Shown here one piece after another: positions 1 through 5,305 of a DNA stretch of 5,615 bases. The notes beneath the pieces are model-generated. The model was not told the DNA's origin. It saw only the letters and a program-made list of their open reading frames with translations, and made no database searches. Origin of the DNA: Methanoregula sp. (GTDB taxonomy: Archaea; Halobacteriota; Methanomicrobia; Methanomicrobiales; Methanospirillaceae); the NCBI GenBank assembly GCA_030653335.1, contig JAURZP010000232.1, positions 1 to 5,615 of the forward strand, in the 5' to 3' direction. A program made the position numbers and the translations under genes. Positions within the stretch are counted from its first letter, which is position 1, and each line of letters begins with the position of its first letter.

Positions 1-1
1 A

Positions 2-982
2 CCTTATGTGCCGGTAGTGCGTAGGGCGCTTTCGGTATCAACGGGCAGGATTGGCATTGCCTGCAATCCTCATGGGGGTCTCTTTGTCTTTCCGGCAGTC
101 AGCGATTTTATTGGTGGTGACATCATTGCAGATATCCTATCCTGTGGCATGAGTGAAAAAGAAGAGATCTCCCTCTTGATCGATATCGGTACAAATTTTG
201 AAGTTGTGCTTGGCAACAGTGAGTGGATGTTTTCATGTGCAGGTGCCGCCGGACCCGCACTGGAAGGCGGTGAGGTACTCTTTGGGATGCGGGCAAATCC
301 CGGTGCGATTGAGAAGATTCTAATCGAACCGGGCACGCTCAATACGGTTTATTCGACAATTAACAATGTAAAACCCCGGGGGATCTGCGGTTCAGGATTG
401 ATCGATCTTCTGGCAGAGCTGCTCTGCACCTGTATCATCGACAGAACCGGGCGCATCAACACAGATATCACAAATCCACGAATACGGACAAACGGTTACC
501 ACCCTGAATACGTTATTGAATGGGCAAACAGAACCGGTATAGGAAAAGATATTGTGATAACCGAAAACGATATCAAAAATCTCATCATGAGTAAAGCATC
601 AGTACATGCAGCCTGTATCACACTCATGAACCAGGCTGGCATTAACAGAAATGAGATCAGCACCATTTATTTTGCCGGGGCGTTTGGAAACTACATCAAC
701 AAAAAGAATGCAACGGTCATTGGACTCATTCCGGAAATAGGAATTGATAAGATCATCAATATCGGAAACGGGGCAGTGACCGGTGCAAATATTGTACTTA
801 TTAACCGTAGGAAGAGAAAAACTCTTGACGATATTACGTGCAGGATTGCCTATATTGAGCTCAATGCTGAGTCGTCATTCATGGACGAATATACTTCCAG
901 CACATTCCTGCCCCATACGGATCTCACGCTCTTTCCGAATGTACAGAAACTTATCGATATCTGCCGGATAACAAAGGAGTGA
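2..982 (+). CDS. ASKHA-domain corrinoid-protein reactivase (RACo/DUF4445 type), 5' truncated
   Basis: This is the C-terminal part of an ATP-dependent activator that reduces inactive Co(II) corrinoid proteins back to Co(I). The frame is open to the left edge, so the GTG at 8 is not taken as the start; full-length relatives are around 600 residues with an N-terminal [2Fe-2S] ferredoxin domain, which must lie upstream. Visible family landmarks, in order, are NPHGGLFVFP then GGDIIADIL, the phosphate-binding-like DIGTNFE (182-202), GPALEGG (251-271), GICGSGLIDLLAELL, ITENDIKNLIMSKAS, FAGAFGNYI, and the terminal DEYTSSTFLPHTDLTLFP. There is no C-terminal [4Fe-4S] Cys cluster, so it resembles RACo rather than RamA. 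Two usually conserved motifs are altered: DIGTNGE reads DIGTNFE, and SAGPAFEG reads AAGPALEG. It sits 6 bp upstream of a methyltransferase gene and is probably cotranscribed with it. The family call is confident; the corrinoid partner is inferred. Confidence 0.85.
   Translation, partial: PYVPVVRRALSVSTGRIGIACNPHGGLFVFPAVSDFIGGDIIADILSCGMSEKEEISLLIDIGTNFEVVLGNSEWMFSCAGAAGPALEGGEVLFGMRANPGAIEKILIEPGTLNTVYSTINNVKPRGICGSGLIDLLAELLCTCIIDRTGRINTDITNPRIRTNGYHPEYVIEWANRTGIGKDIVITENDIKNLIMSKASVHAACITLMNQAGINRNEISTIYFAGAFGNYINKKNATVIGLIPEIGIDKIINIGNGAVTGANIVLINRRKRKTLDDITCRIAYIELNAESSFMDEYTSSTFLPHTDLTLFPNVQKLIDICRITKE
975..982 (+). promoter_or_regulatory. Ribosome binding site of the methyltransferase gene, overlapping the upstream stop
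   Basis: AGGAGTGA is close to the archaeal 16S anti-Shine-Dalgarno complement and lies 6 nt before the ATG at 989. Its last three bases are the TGA of the upstream reactivase gene. This fixes the start at 989 and suggests translational coupling of the two genes. Confidence 0.75.
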
Positions 983-988
983 AAAACT

Positions 989-2023
989 ATGGCAAAGATG
1001 ATTCCCTCCCCCAATTCACAGGCAACCGGTATCGGTTCTCTCCCAAATTCAGATCCCGTTGAGGCATGCCGGGATGTGCTGGAGATCTTCCCTGCGTTTC
1101 CCTATATTCCCTCCCTGCCCAGCAGGGGATTGCTCGAGAGAATTGTTTTTAATGATTCTGAGCAGTTGCCCGGGCGTATTATACGCGATGAACGTCTTTT
1201 CTTTGATAGTTCTTCAGACCATACTGCTGCCATGGAACAGGTATACATGGATTATGTTGAGAAAAATTTTGCACCCTATGCCCTTCACACGGAATACTCG
1301 TCAGCATTCACTGAGATGATGAAATGTAAGCTTCCTCATGTAAGTATCTTAAAATTCCAGATCACCGGACCGGTCACATTCGGTATGCAGGTGGTAGATG
1401 AGGCAAAGCGCCCGATCTATTTTGATACACAGCTGGCCGATGTACTGGGAAAGATGATGGCTTTAAAGGCACGCTGGTGTGAAGTTGAGATGCAGGAAAA
1501 GACCGGAGTTAAAGAGACCGTTATTATTCTTAACGAACCATATCTGGCATCTCTGGGTTCTTCGGTAGTACCTGTTGATAAGGAGACTGTAAAGGCCAAT
1601 TGGGAAGATGTAGCAACATTGGTAAATGGGGGATTAGGGATCCATTGCTGCTCGAATACAGATTGGGATTTTGTTCTCGGGCTCAACCCTTCAGTGGTCT
1701 CACTGGATGCGTATACAACGGCAAATGAGTTCCTGTTGTATGCTGATACAATCATTGCCTATATGGAGCGCGGGGGTGTTGTCGCATGGGGTATTGTACC
1801 ATCAGACCCCCAGTTCTTTACTACAGAAAACACTGATTCGCTCTACAACAAGTATCTCGAGATCCGCACGCGGCTCTGTAACTCTATGCCCGAAGAGCTC
1901 TTCGAAGCCCAGTCACTTATCACACCCAGCTGCGGGATCCGTTTTGCTGATCGCCCCATGGCCCGGGCGATTATGCAGGCAACAGCAGAGATTTCGAGTA
2001 GAATCCGTCAGAATTACACATGA
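989..2023 (+). CDS. Core methionine synthase-like, corrinoid-dependent homocysteine methyltransferase (MetE C-terminal/UROD superfamily)
   Basis: A 344-residue single-domain protein of the MetE catalytic-barrel family, lacking the folate-binding N-terminal half of bacterial MetE. Core synthases (families MesA-MesD) move a methyl group from a corrinoid donor to homocysteine to make methionine. Landmarks are GIGSLPNSD (residues 14-22), FQITGPVTF (123-131), LNEPYLA (181-187, matching the MetE DEP segment), the zinc-site HCCSNTDW (219-226, H219 and C221 as HxC), SLDAY (238-242), VVAWGIVPS (264-272) and PSCGIRF (313-319, C315 as the last zinc Cys). The third MetE zinc ligand, Glu, appears to be Asp240. 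The start is set by a strong Shine-Dalgarno site. The gene lies between a corrinoid reactivase and a CooC-type ATPase, which favours a MesB/MesC-like enzyme fed by a corrinoid iron-sulfur protein. Another thiol acceptor such as coenzyme M (MtaA/MtbA relatives) is possible but less likely. Confidence 0.75.
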   Translation: MAKMIPSPNSQATGIGSLPNSDPVEACRDVLEIFPAFPYIPSLPSRGLLERIVFNDSEQLPGRIIRDERLFFDSSSDHTAAMEQVYMDYVEKNFAPYALHTEYSSAFTEMMKCKLPHVSILKFQITGPVTFGMQVVDEAKRPIYFDTQLADVLGKMMALKARWCEVEMQEKTGVKETVIILNEPYLASLGSSVVPVDKETVKANWEDVATLVNGGLGIHCCSNTDWDFVLGLNPSVVSLDAYTTANEFLLYADTIIAYMERGGVVAWGIVPSDPQFFTTENTDSLYNKYLEIRTRLCNSMPEELFEAQSLITPSCGIRFADRPMARAIMQATAEISSRIRQNYT

Positions 2024-2033
2024 TCTTACCGAC

Positions 2034-2039
2034 TAAGGT
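2034..2039 (+). promoter_or_regulatory. Probable ribosome binding site deciding the cooC start
   Basis: TAAGGT is a partial match to the archaeal Shine-Dalgarno sequence, about 8 nt before ATG 2047. The alternative ATG at 2020 has no clear purine-rich site at that distance and would rely on coupling through the ATGA overlap. Confidence 0.45.
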
Positions 2040-2046
2040 TTTTGCT

Positions 2047-2814
2047 ATGCCCACTCATCCTTTCACCATTGTTATATCCGGTAAAGGCGGGACGGGAAAG
2101 ACCACTATCAGTTCACTGCTCACCCGCTCCTTTATCGATATTAAAGAAAAACCGGTGCTTGCAGTTGATGCAGATCCCAATGCAAATCTTCATGAGGCCC
2201 TTGGTGTTAAAGTGAGTGAAACACTGGGCAGTATGCGCGAGGAAGCATTCACAAGAAAGATTCCGCCCGGCATGAACCGGCATGATTATGTCCGTTTCAG
2301 GTTCAGGCAGGCGCTTGTTGAAGCAGAGGGATTTGATCTCGTTGCAATGGGAAGACCAGAAGGCAGCGGGTGTTACTGTTTTGCAAACGATCTCCTGTCA
2401 GAATGTATGAAAGAGCTTGAGAGAGAATACCGGTTCATTGTAATTGACACAGAAGCGGGTATGGAGCACATCAGCAGAGGTACCATAGGAAAACCAGACA
2501 TGCTGCTGATCGTCAGCGATCCTGGAGCCCGGGGGCTGCGTACCCTCTCCCGGATACGTGAGATCGCTACCCAGCTCGGTCTCGAACCGGCAAAGATCCA
2601 TATTGTCTTTAATAAATACAAAACCGGCACAGCACCGGTCGATATCGGCAATGAAACGCCCATAGCGATTATTCCGGATGATCCCAAAGTAGAGGCTGCT
2701 GATCTAGCTGCAACTCCGGTCTCACAGATTCCTGCTGGCAGTCCCGCCCGGATTGCTGTGCGGGAACTTGCAGAAAAGATCAGTTCATTTGCAAAAGAAC
2801 AGATAAGCGCCTAA
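2047..2814 (+). CDS. cooC: CooC-type ATPase (CODH nickel-insertion/maturation family)
   Basis: A 255-residue SIMIBI-class P-loop ATPase. Residues 12-20 are a deviant Walker A, GKGGTGKTT, with the signature Lys13. DAD at 41-43 is the switch I-type segment. C109-Y-C111, followed by FANDLL, matches the CxC metal-binding and dimer motif of CooC, and IDTEAGMEH at 133-141 is the CooC Walker B region. FNKYK follows further on. CooC proteins couple ATP hydrolysis to nickel insertion into carbon monoxide dehydrogenase in the cytoplasm. ATG 2047 is preferred because TAAGGT lies 8 nt upstream and the protein then begins directly before the first beta strand. ATG 2020, which overlaps the upstream stop as ATGA, would add nine residues. 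It is the last gene of the operon; no CODH subunit gene is in view, so its client could be CODH/ACS elsewhere or another corrinoid/Fe-S protein. Confidence 0.85.
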   Translation: MPTHPFTIVISGKGGTGKTTISSLLTRSFIDIKEKPVLAVDADPNANLHEALGVKVSETLGSMREEAFTRKIPPGMNRHDYVRFRFRQALVEAEGFDLVAMGRPEGSGCYCFANDLLSECMKELEREYRFIVIDTEAGMEHISRGTIGKPDMLLIVSDPGARGLRTLSRIREIATQLGLEPAKIHIVFNKYKTGTAPVDIGNETPIAIIPDDPKVEAADLAATPVSQIPAGSPARIAVRELAEKISSFAKEQISA

Positions 2815-2820
2815 AAAAAA
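2813..2820 (-). terminator. Oligo-T terminator of pdaD
   Basis: Eight consecutive T residues on the - strand follow immediately after the pdaD stop codon. Oligo-T tracts are sufficient termination signals for archaeal RNA polymerase. The tract also overlaps the TAA of the convergent cooC. No equally good T-tract follows cooC on the + strand; the nearest is T5 at 2864-2868, inside pdaD, so the two 3' ends probably overlap. Confidence 0.6.
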
Positions 2821-3363
2821 TCAGAGGAAAACAGCCACGGCAATGGTAGTTGTCCAGAGACCATTTTTATCCCCTTCTGCTGACTGGCAGACATGTTTGG
2901 TTTTGATAATTTTCCCGCTTGCCTTGTAGATCTGTTCACGCTCCTGCCAGGCAAGACTTGCATCGAACTTGATGCCCAGTGTGGTGGCAAGCATGGTGGC
3001 TGCAAGATCTTCAGCATATTCCCCGGTCTTTTCCTGGGTTTCACCGTATGCATGGTGTTCGGATAAATACCCGTACTCTGCGGCTTCTTTTGGCAGGGCC
3101 AGACCGATGGCAGCAGATACCAGACGGTTTGGTTCGTTTGTAGCATTCCGGGCCATAACGCAGTAGGTGATGCCTCCCGGAAGCAGTTGATCCAATCCGT
3201 CAGATTTGCAAATCTGTTTACAGTTGGGAGGAAAAATACTCGAAACGTATACCAGATTACATTTTTCTATCCCGGCCCTTCGCAGTGCCAGCTCAAATGA
3301 GGCAAGACGATCCTTATGGACACCCACACCTTTTGTGAAAAATATCCCGGTCGGAACATACAT
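2821..3363 (-). CDS. pdaD: Pyruvoyl-dependent arginine decarboxylase
   Basis: A 180-residue proenzyme converting arginine to agmatine and CO2, the first step of archaeal polyamine synthesis. The precursor cleaves itself between two serines to give beta and alpha chains, and the second serine becomes the pyruvoyl cofactor. The cleavage site is visible as VSSIFPP, with Ser41-Ser42 the predicted scissile pair. Family landmarks are FFTKGVGVHKDRLASFELAL (residues 8-27), the RNATNEPNRL segment (72-81) and SEHHAYGET (101-109). Glu102 aligns with Glu109 of the Methanocaldococcus jannaschii enzyme, the proposed catalytic acid. Length is slightly above the 165 residues of that enzyme. The ATG at 3363 has no close Shine-Dalgarno site (a weak AAAGGA lies about 20 nt upstream), but the reading frame fits the family N-terminus. 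It is monocistronic, convergent with cooC and divergent from the RHH-ftsZ unit. Confidence 0.93.
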   Translation of the reverse strand: MYVPTGIFFTKGVGVHKDRLASFELALRRAGIEKCNLVYVSSIFPPNCKQICKSDGLDQLLPGGITYCVMARNATNEPNRLVSAAIGLALPKEAAEYGYLSEHHAYGETQEKTGEYAEDLAATMLATTLGIKFDASLAWQEREQIYKASGKIIKTKHVCQSAEGDKNGLWTTTIAVAVFL

Positions 3364-3410
3364 ATTTTTTAAATATTATCTGTTTCCTTTTTAAGTTTTG
3401 GTCAATTTAG

Positions 3411-3424
3411 CGATAAATTAAAAA
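3411..3424 (-). promoter_or_regulatory. Possible TATA region for pdaD
   Basis: On the - strand this AT-rich stretch reads as TTTAATTTATCG, similar to an archaeal TATA box, about 50 nt before the pdaD start. That would leave a leader of roughly 25 nt. The surrounding DNA is very AT-rich, so the exact box is uncertain. Confidence 0.3.
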
Positions 3425-3444
3425 AAATAAATTGTATTACCCTT

Positions 3445-3481
3445 AAAAAATCCGGACGCGCCCTTCCGGAGAATTTTTTTT
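3445..3481. terminator. Bidirectional terminator-like hairpin TCCGGA-(8)-TCCGGA
   Basis: TCCGGA at 3451-3456 and TCCGGA at 3465-3470 form a 6-bp GC-rich stem around an 8-nt loop. The stem is flanked by A6 on the left (3445-3450) and T8 on the right (3474-3481), so it looks like an intrinsic terminator on either strand. Its place is odd: it lies in a divergent intergenic region, upstream of both flanking genes, where no known transcript ends. It would make sense as the end of a - strand small RNA, or as a barrier to antisense readthrough. Confidence 0.5.
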
Positions 3482-3600
3482 AAGCCATTCTGGTATCCCC
3501 CGTGGGTTGAGAATCAGGATGAGCCTTTTGATTGTGATACCTATTCAGAACGGGTCCGGCACTCAGGACATCCCCGAATTTTAATTAAGAATCCTGATTG
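3445..3600 (-). ncRNA. Candidate structured small RNA (hypothetical)
   Basis: This segment has no supported ORF but contains nested complementarity. AATCAGGAT (3512-3520) pairs with ATCCTGATT (3591-3599). GGTATC (3492-3497) pairs with GATACC (3536-3541), enclosing smaller stems including AATCA/TGATT. CGGGTCC and GGACATCCCCG (3550-3576) form another hairpin. Some pairings are mutually exclusive, so either a fold or a switch is possible. On the - strand a TATAAATA box (3628-3621) sits about 25 nt before position 3600 and the hairpin at 3451-3470 followed by T6 would end the transcript, giving about 155 nt. The strand is inferred from these signals only. It resembles no RNA family I recognise. 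Confidence 0.3.
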
Positions 3601-3620
3601 GAGAGGATCAAACAAGAAGG

Positions 3621-3630
3621 TATTTATACA
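3621..3630 (+). promoter_or_regulatory. TATA box of the RHH-ftsZ operon
   Basis: TATTTATACA is a good archaeal TATA box, preceded by purine-rich AAGAAGG that could act as the BRE. Transcription would start near 3650, about 90 nt before the RHH gene, which puts the inverted-repeat block just downstream of the start. On the opposite strand the same bases read TATAAATA, so the box could also serve divergent transcription. Confidence 0.55.
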
Positions 3631-3660
3631 TTGATGTTTAATTTTGATTCATCTGGTTAA

Positions 3661-3721
3661 GTCAGACACTAAGACACTATTTGTCTGACATATGTATGAC
3701 AAATGACAGACATATGTCAGA
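3661..3721. promoter_or_regulatory. Operator-like block of inverted and direct repeats upstream of the RHH gene
   Basis: Two interlocking perfect inverted repeats are present. GTCAGACA (3661-3668) pairs with TGTCTGAC (3682-3689), and TCTGACATATGT (3684-3695) pairs with ACATATGTCAGA (3710-3721). The 9-mer GACATATGT recurs at 3687 and 3709, a 22-bp period (two helical turns), and TGACA/TGTCA half-sites recur through the block. RHH regulators bind such short repeated half-sites as adjacent dimers. Placed between the predicted transcription start and the RHH gene, this is a likely autoregulatory operator of the RHH-ftsZ operon. An mRNA hairpin acting on translation is an alternative. Confidence 0.6.
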
Positions 3722-3727
3722 AACGTT

Positions 3728-3732
3728 GGGGT
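3728..3732 (+). promoter_or_regulatory. Ribosome binding site deciding the RHH start
   Basis: GGGGT lies 6 nt before ATG 3739 and only 3 nt before ATG 3736. This favours 3739 and argues against ATG 3703, which lies inside the repeat block with no purine-rich site before it. Confidence 0.5.
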
Positions 3733-3738
3733 AAAATG

Positions 3739-3915
3739 ATGCAAAGAATCACGCTCCGGTTGCCTGAACAGCAAATCAATCTGCTCCAGCAGATAGTAGA
3801 CACGGGAGAATATCCCAATGTCTCTGAGGCTGTTCGGGCTGCGGTCCGCGAACTTGTTGAAAAACGTGCAAACCGTGTCTTAAAGGAGAGCGACCAGGTT
3901 TCATTTAAGGTTTGA
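3739..3915 (+). CDS. cdrS: Ribbon-helix-helix regulator, CdrS-like, of the ftsZ operon
   Basis: A 58-residue protein that is essentially one RHH (MetJ/Arc/CopG) domain. The N-terminal MQRITLRLPEQQ is the DNA-contacting beta strand, residues about 10-22 are helix 1, the YPNVSE turn follows, and residues 29-45 are helix 2, ending in a short charged tail. Such proteins act as dimers that insert a two-stranded sheet into the major groove. A gene of this size directly before ftsZ matches cdrS of haloarchaea, where CdrS controls ftsZ2 and other cell-division genes; the name is transferred on context and size. The stop is 11 bp before ftsZ, so the two are surely cotranscribed. The upstream 22-bp-phased repeats suggest autoregulation. 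An upstream ATG at 3703 would add twelve residues outside the RHH fold and is thought less likely. Confidence 0.8.
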   Translation: MQRITLRLPEQQINLLQQIVDTGEYPNVSEAVRAAVRELVEKRANRVLKESDQVSFKV

Positions 3916-3921
3916 GAGGGT
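3916..3921 (+). promoter_or_regulatory. Ribosome binding site of ftsZ
   Basis: GAGGGT begins directly after the RHH stop codon and ends 5 nt before ATG 3927. It supports this start and the operon arrangement. Confidence 0.65.
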
Positions 3922-3926
3922 AAAAA

Positions 3927-5093
3927 ATGCAGAGCATTATTAACGACGCTTTAAAAAACGCCGACCTTGAAAAAGAGATGAACAAGGCTGGCAAATCAAA
4001 TGAAATGGATGATGACTTTTGCGGACAGCCACGGATCGTCATTATTGGATGCGGTGGCGCAGGCAACAACACCGTAAACCGTATCCACCACATGGGCGTT
4101 TCCGGTGCAGAGACGATCGCAATCAACACCGACAAGCAGCACTTGGACATGATTCAGGCCGACAAACGTATCCTTATCGGTAAATCCTTAACAAAAGGTC
4201 TTGGAGCCGGGGGATATCCCGATGTGGGTAAACGTGCAGCTGAGATGGCACGCCCGACACTTGAGGCAATTTTAGAATCAGCAGATCTTGTCTTTATCAC
4301 AGCAGGTATGGGAGGAGGTACCGGTACCGGTTCAGCACCCGTTGTCGCATCCATTGCAAAAGAGCAGGGTGCAATCGTAGTCGGAATGGTCAGCTATCCG
4401 TTCCAGGTTGAAAAGGCCAGACTGATTCGCGCAGAGGAAGGTCTTGAAGCACTTGCAGCAGCAGCTGACTCAGTGATTGTTCTAGATAACAACCGGTTGA
4501 AGAACTTCGTCCCGAACCTACCGCTCGGTCAGGCATTCTCTGTCATGGACCAGCTGATTGGTGAGACCGTAAAAGGAATTTCTGAAACGATCACCGAGCC
4601 ATCACTCATCAACATTGACTATGCCGATGTCCGTGCCATCATGTCAAAGGGTGGTGTTGCAGTCATGCTTGTCGGAGAGAGCAAGCAGCAGAACAAGGCA
4701 GAAAGCGTTGTCCGCGAATGTTTAAGCAACCCGATGCTTGACATCGACTACCGCGGCGCAACCGGCAGTTTAATCCACATCACAGGTGGCACTGACTTAA
4801 CCTTACAGGATGCAGAAGAAGTTGCAACCTCACTTACGTATGAACTCGATCCCCATGCAGATGTGATCTGGGGCGCCCGTGTACGCAGTGATATGGAAGG
4901 AAAGATCCGTGTTCTCGCAATCATGACTGGTGTCAAGAGCGCGCAGATTCTCGGAACCCGTCAGTCCTACAAGACCATGGTTCAGGACATTGATAACAAG
5001 CGGTCAAATCCAAAAGCAGTTGAGATGCCACAAAGCAGAAGAAGCGGCAGGGACCAGCCAAGTGGCGGCGGCACCCTTGAATGGGTCGGTTAA
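3927..5093 (+). CDS. ftsZ: Cell division GTPase FtsZ (FtsZ2-like)
   Basis: A 388-residue tubulin-superfamily GTPase that polymerises at midcell into the division ring. After a charged N-terminal extension of about 35 residues come the first nucleotide-binding loop IIGCGGAGNNTVNR (39-52), INTDKQ (66-71), KSLTKGLGAGG (86-96), the tubulin signature GGGTGTG (129-135), DNNRL (187-191) and the T7 catalytic loop N229-x-D231-x-x-D234, which completes GTP hydrolysis in the next subunit. The C-terminal subdomain runs to about residue 345 and includes HITGGTDLTL and IWGARV. A polar, probably disordered tail ends in GGTLEWVG, which may be the short peptide that binds a membrane anchor such as SepF. The HLDMIQADKRILIGKSLTKG segment and the preceding RHH gene favour the FtsZ2 type; a second ftsZ is expected elsewhere. 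All catalytic motifs are intact. Confidence 0.97.
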   Translation: MQSIINDALKNADLEKEMNKAGKSNEMDDDFCGQPRIVIIGCGGAGNNTVNRIHHMGVSGAETIAINTDKQHLDMIQADKRILIGKSLTKGLGAGGYPDVGKRAAEMARPTLEAILESADLVFITAGMGGGTGTGSAPVVASIAKEQGAIVVGMVSYPFQVEKARLIRAEEGLEALAAAADSVIVLDNNRLKNFVPNLPLGQAFSVMDQLIGETVKGISETITEPSLINIDYADVRAIMSKGGVAVMLVGESKQQNKAESVVRECLSNPMLDIDYRGATGSLIHITGGTDLTLQDAEEVATSLTYELDPHADVIWGARVRSDMEGKIRVLAIMTGVKSAQILGTRQSYKTMVQDIDNKRSNPKAVEMPQSRRSGRDQPSGGGTLEWVG

Positions 5094-5152
5094 TCATACC
5101 GGAATAATTGTTAATCAAATGAAACTTTAAAAAAATCCAGTGATTCAGGGAA

Positions 5153-5185
5153 ATGTTGGCCTATCCAACTACCAACATCCTTTTT
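5153..5185 (+). terminator. Probable ftsZ terminator
   Basis: ATGTTGG (5153-5159) pairs with CCAACAT (5172-5178), followed by CC and T5 (5181-5185), about 60 nt after the ftsZ stop. GTTGG can instead pair with CCAAC at 5165-5169 in a shorter hairpin, so two exclusive folds exist. Hairpins are not required in archaea, but the T-tract position suits termination of the operon. Confidence 0.55.
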
Positions 5186-5280
5186 GTAAAGACTCTTTTA
5201 AAAAAGCGAAATCAATTATTGATACTGTGTTGAAAGTCACTTCATGCAAATTGGCGAAACGCTTAATAATTCCTTAATCC

Positions 5281-5291
5281 TTTAAAATATA
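5281..5291 (+). promoter_or_regulatory. Candidate TATA box in the region after ftsZ
   Basis: TTTAAAATATA matches the archaeal TATA consensus well and predicts a transcription start near 5306-5315. That coincides with the first of the hairpins that follow. Local AT-richness lowers confidence. Confidence 0.4.
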
Positions 5292-5305
5292 GTACATTCG
5301 ATTTG

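Noticed and set aside
2373..2687. Antisense frames inside cooC and other long overlapping frames
   Set aside because: They mirror real coding regions with intact protein motifs and show no motifs or start signals of their own.
3519..3584. 21-codon frame beginning MSLLIVIPIQ in the intergenic region
   Set aside because: No clear ribosome binding site, very short, and it lies inside the complementary segments that look like RNA structure.
3481..3600. Possible tRNA or C/D-box guide RNA
   Set aside because: No cloverleaf with a T-arm could be drawn, and no proper RUGAUGA/CUGA box pair was found on either strand.
3703..3738. Upstream ATG extension of the RHH gene
   Set aside because: The extra codons fall within the operator repeats, lack a Shine-Dalgarno site and precede the normal RHH beta strand, while ATG 3739 has GGGGT at good spacing.
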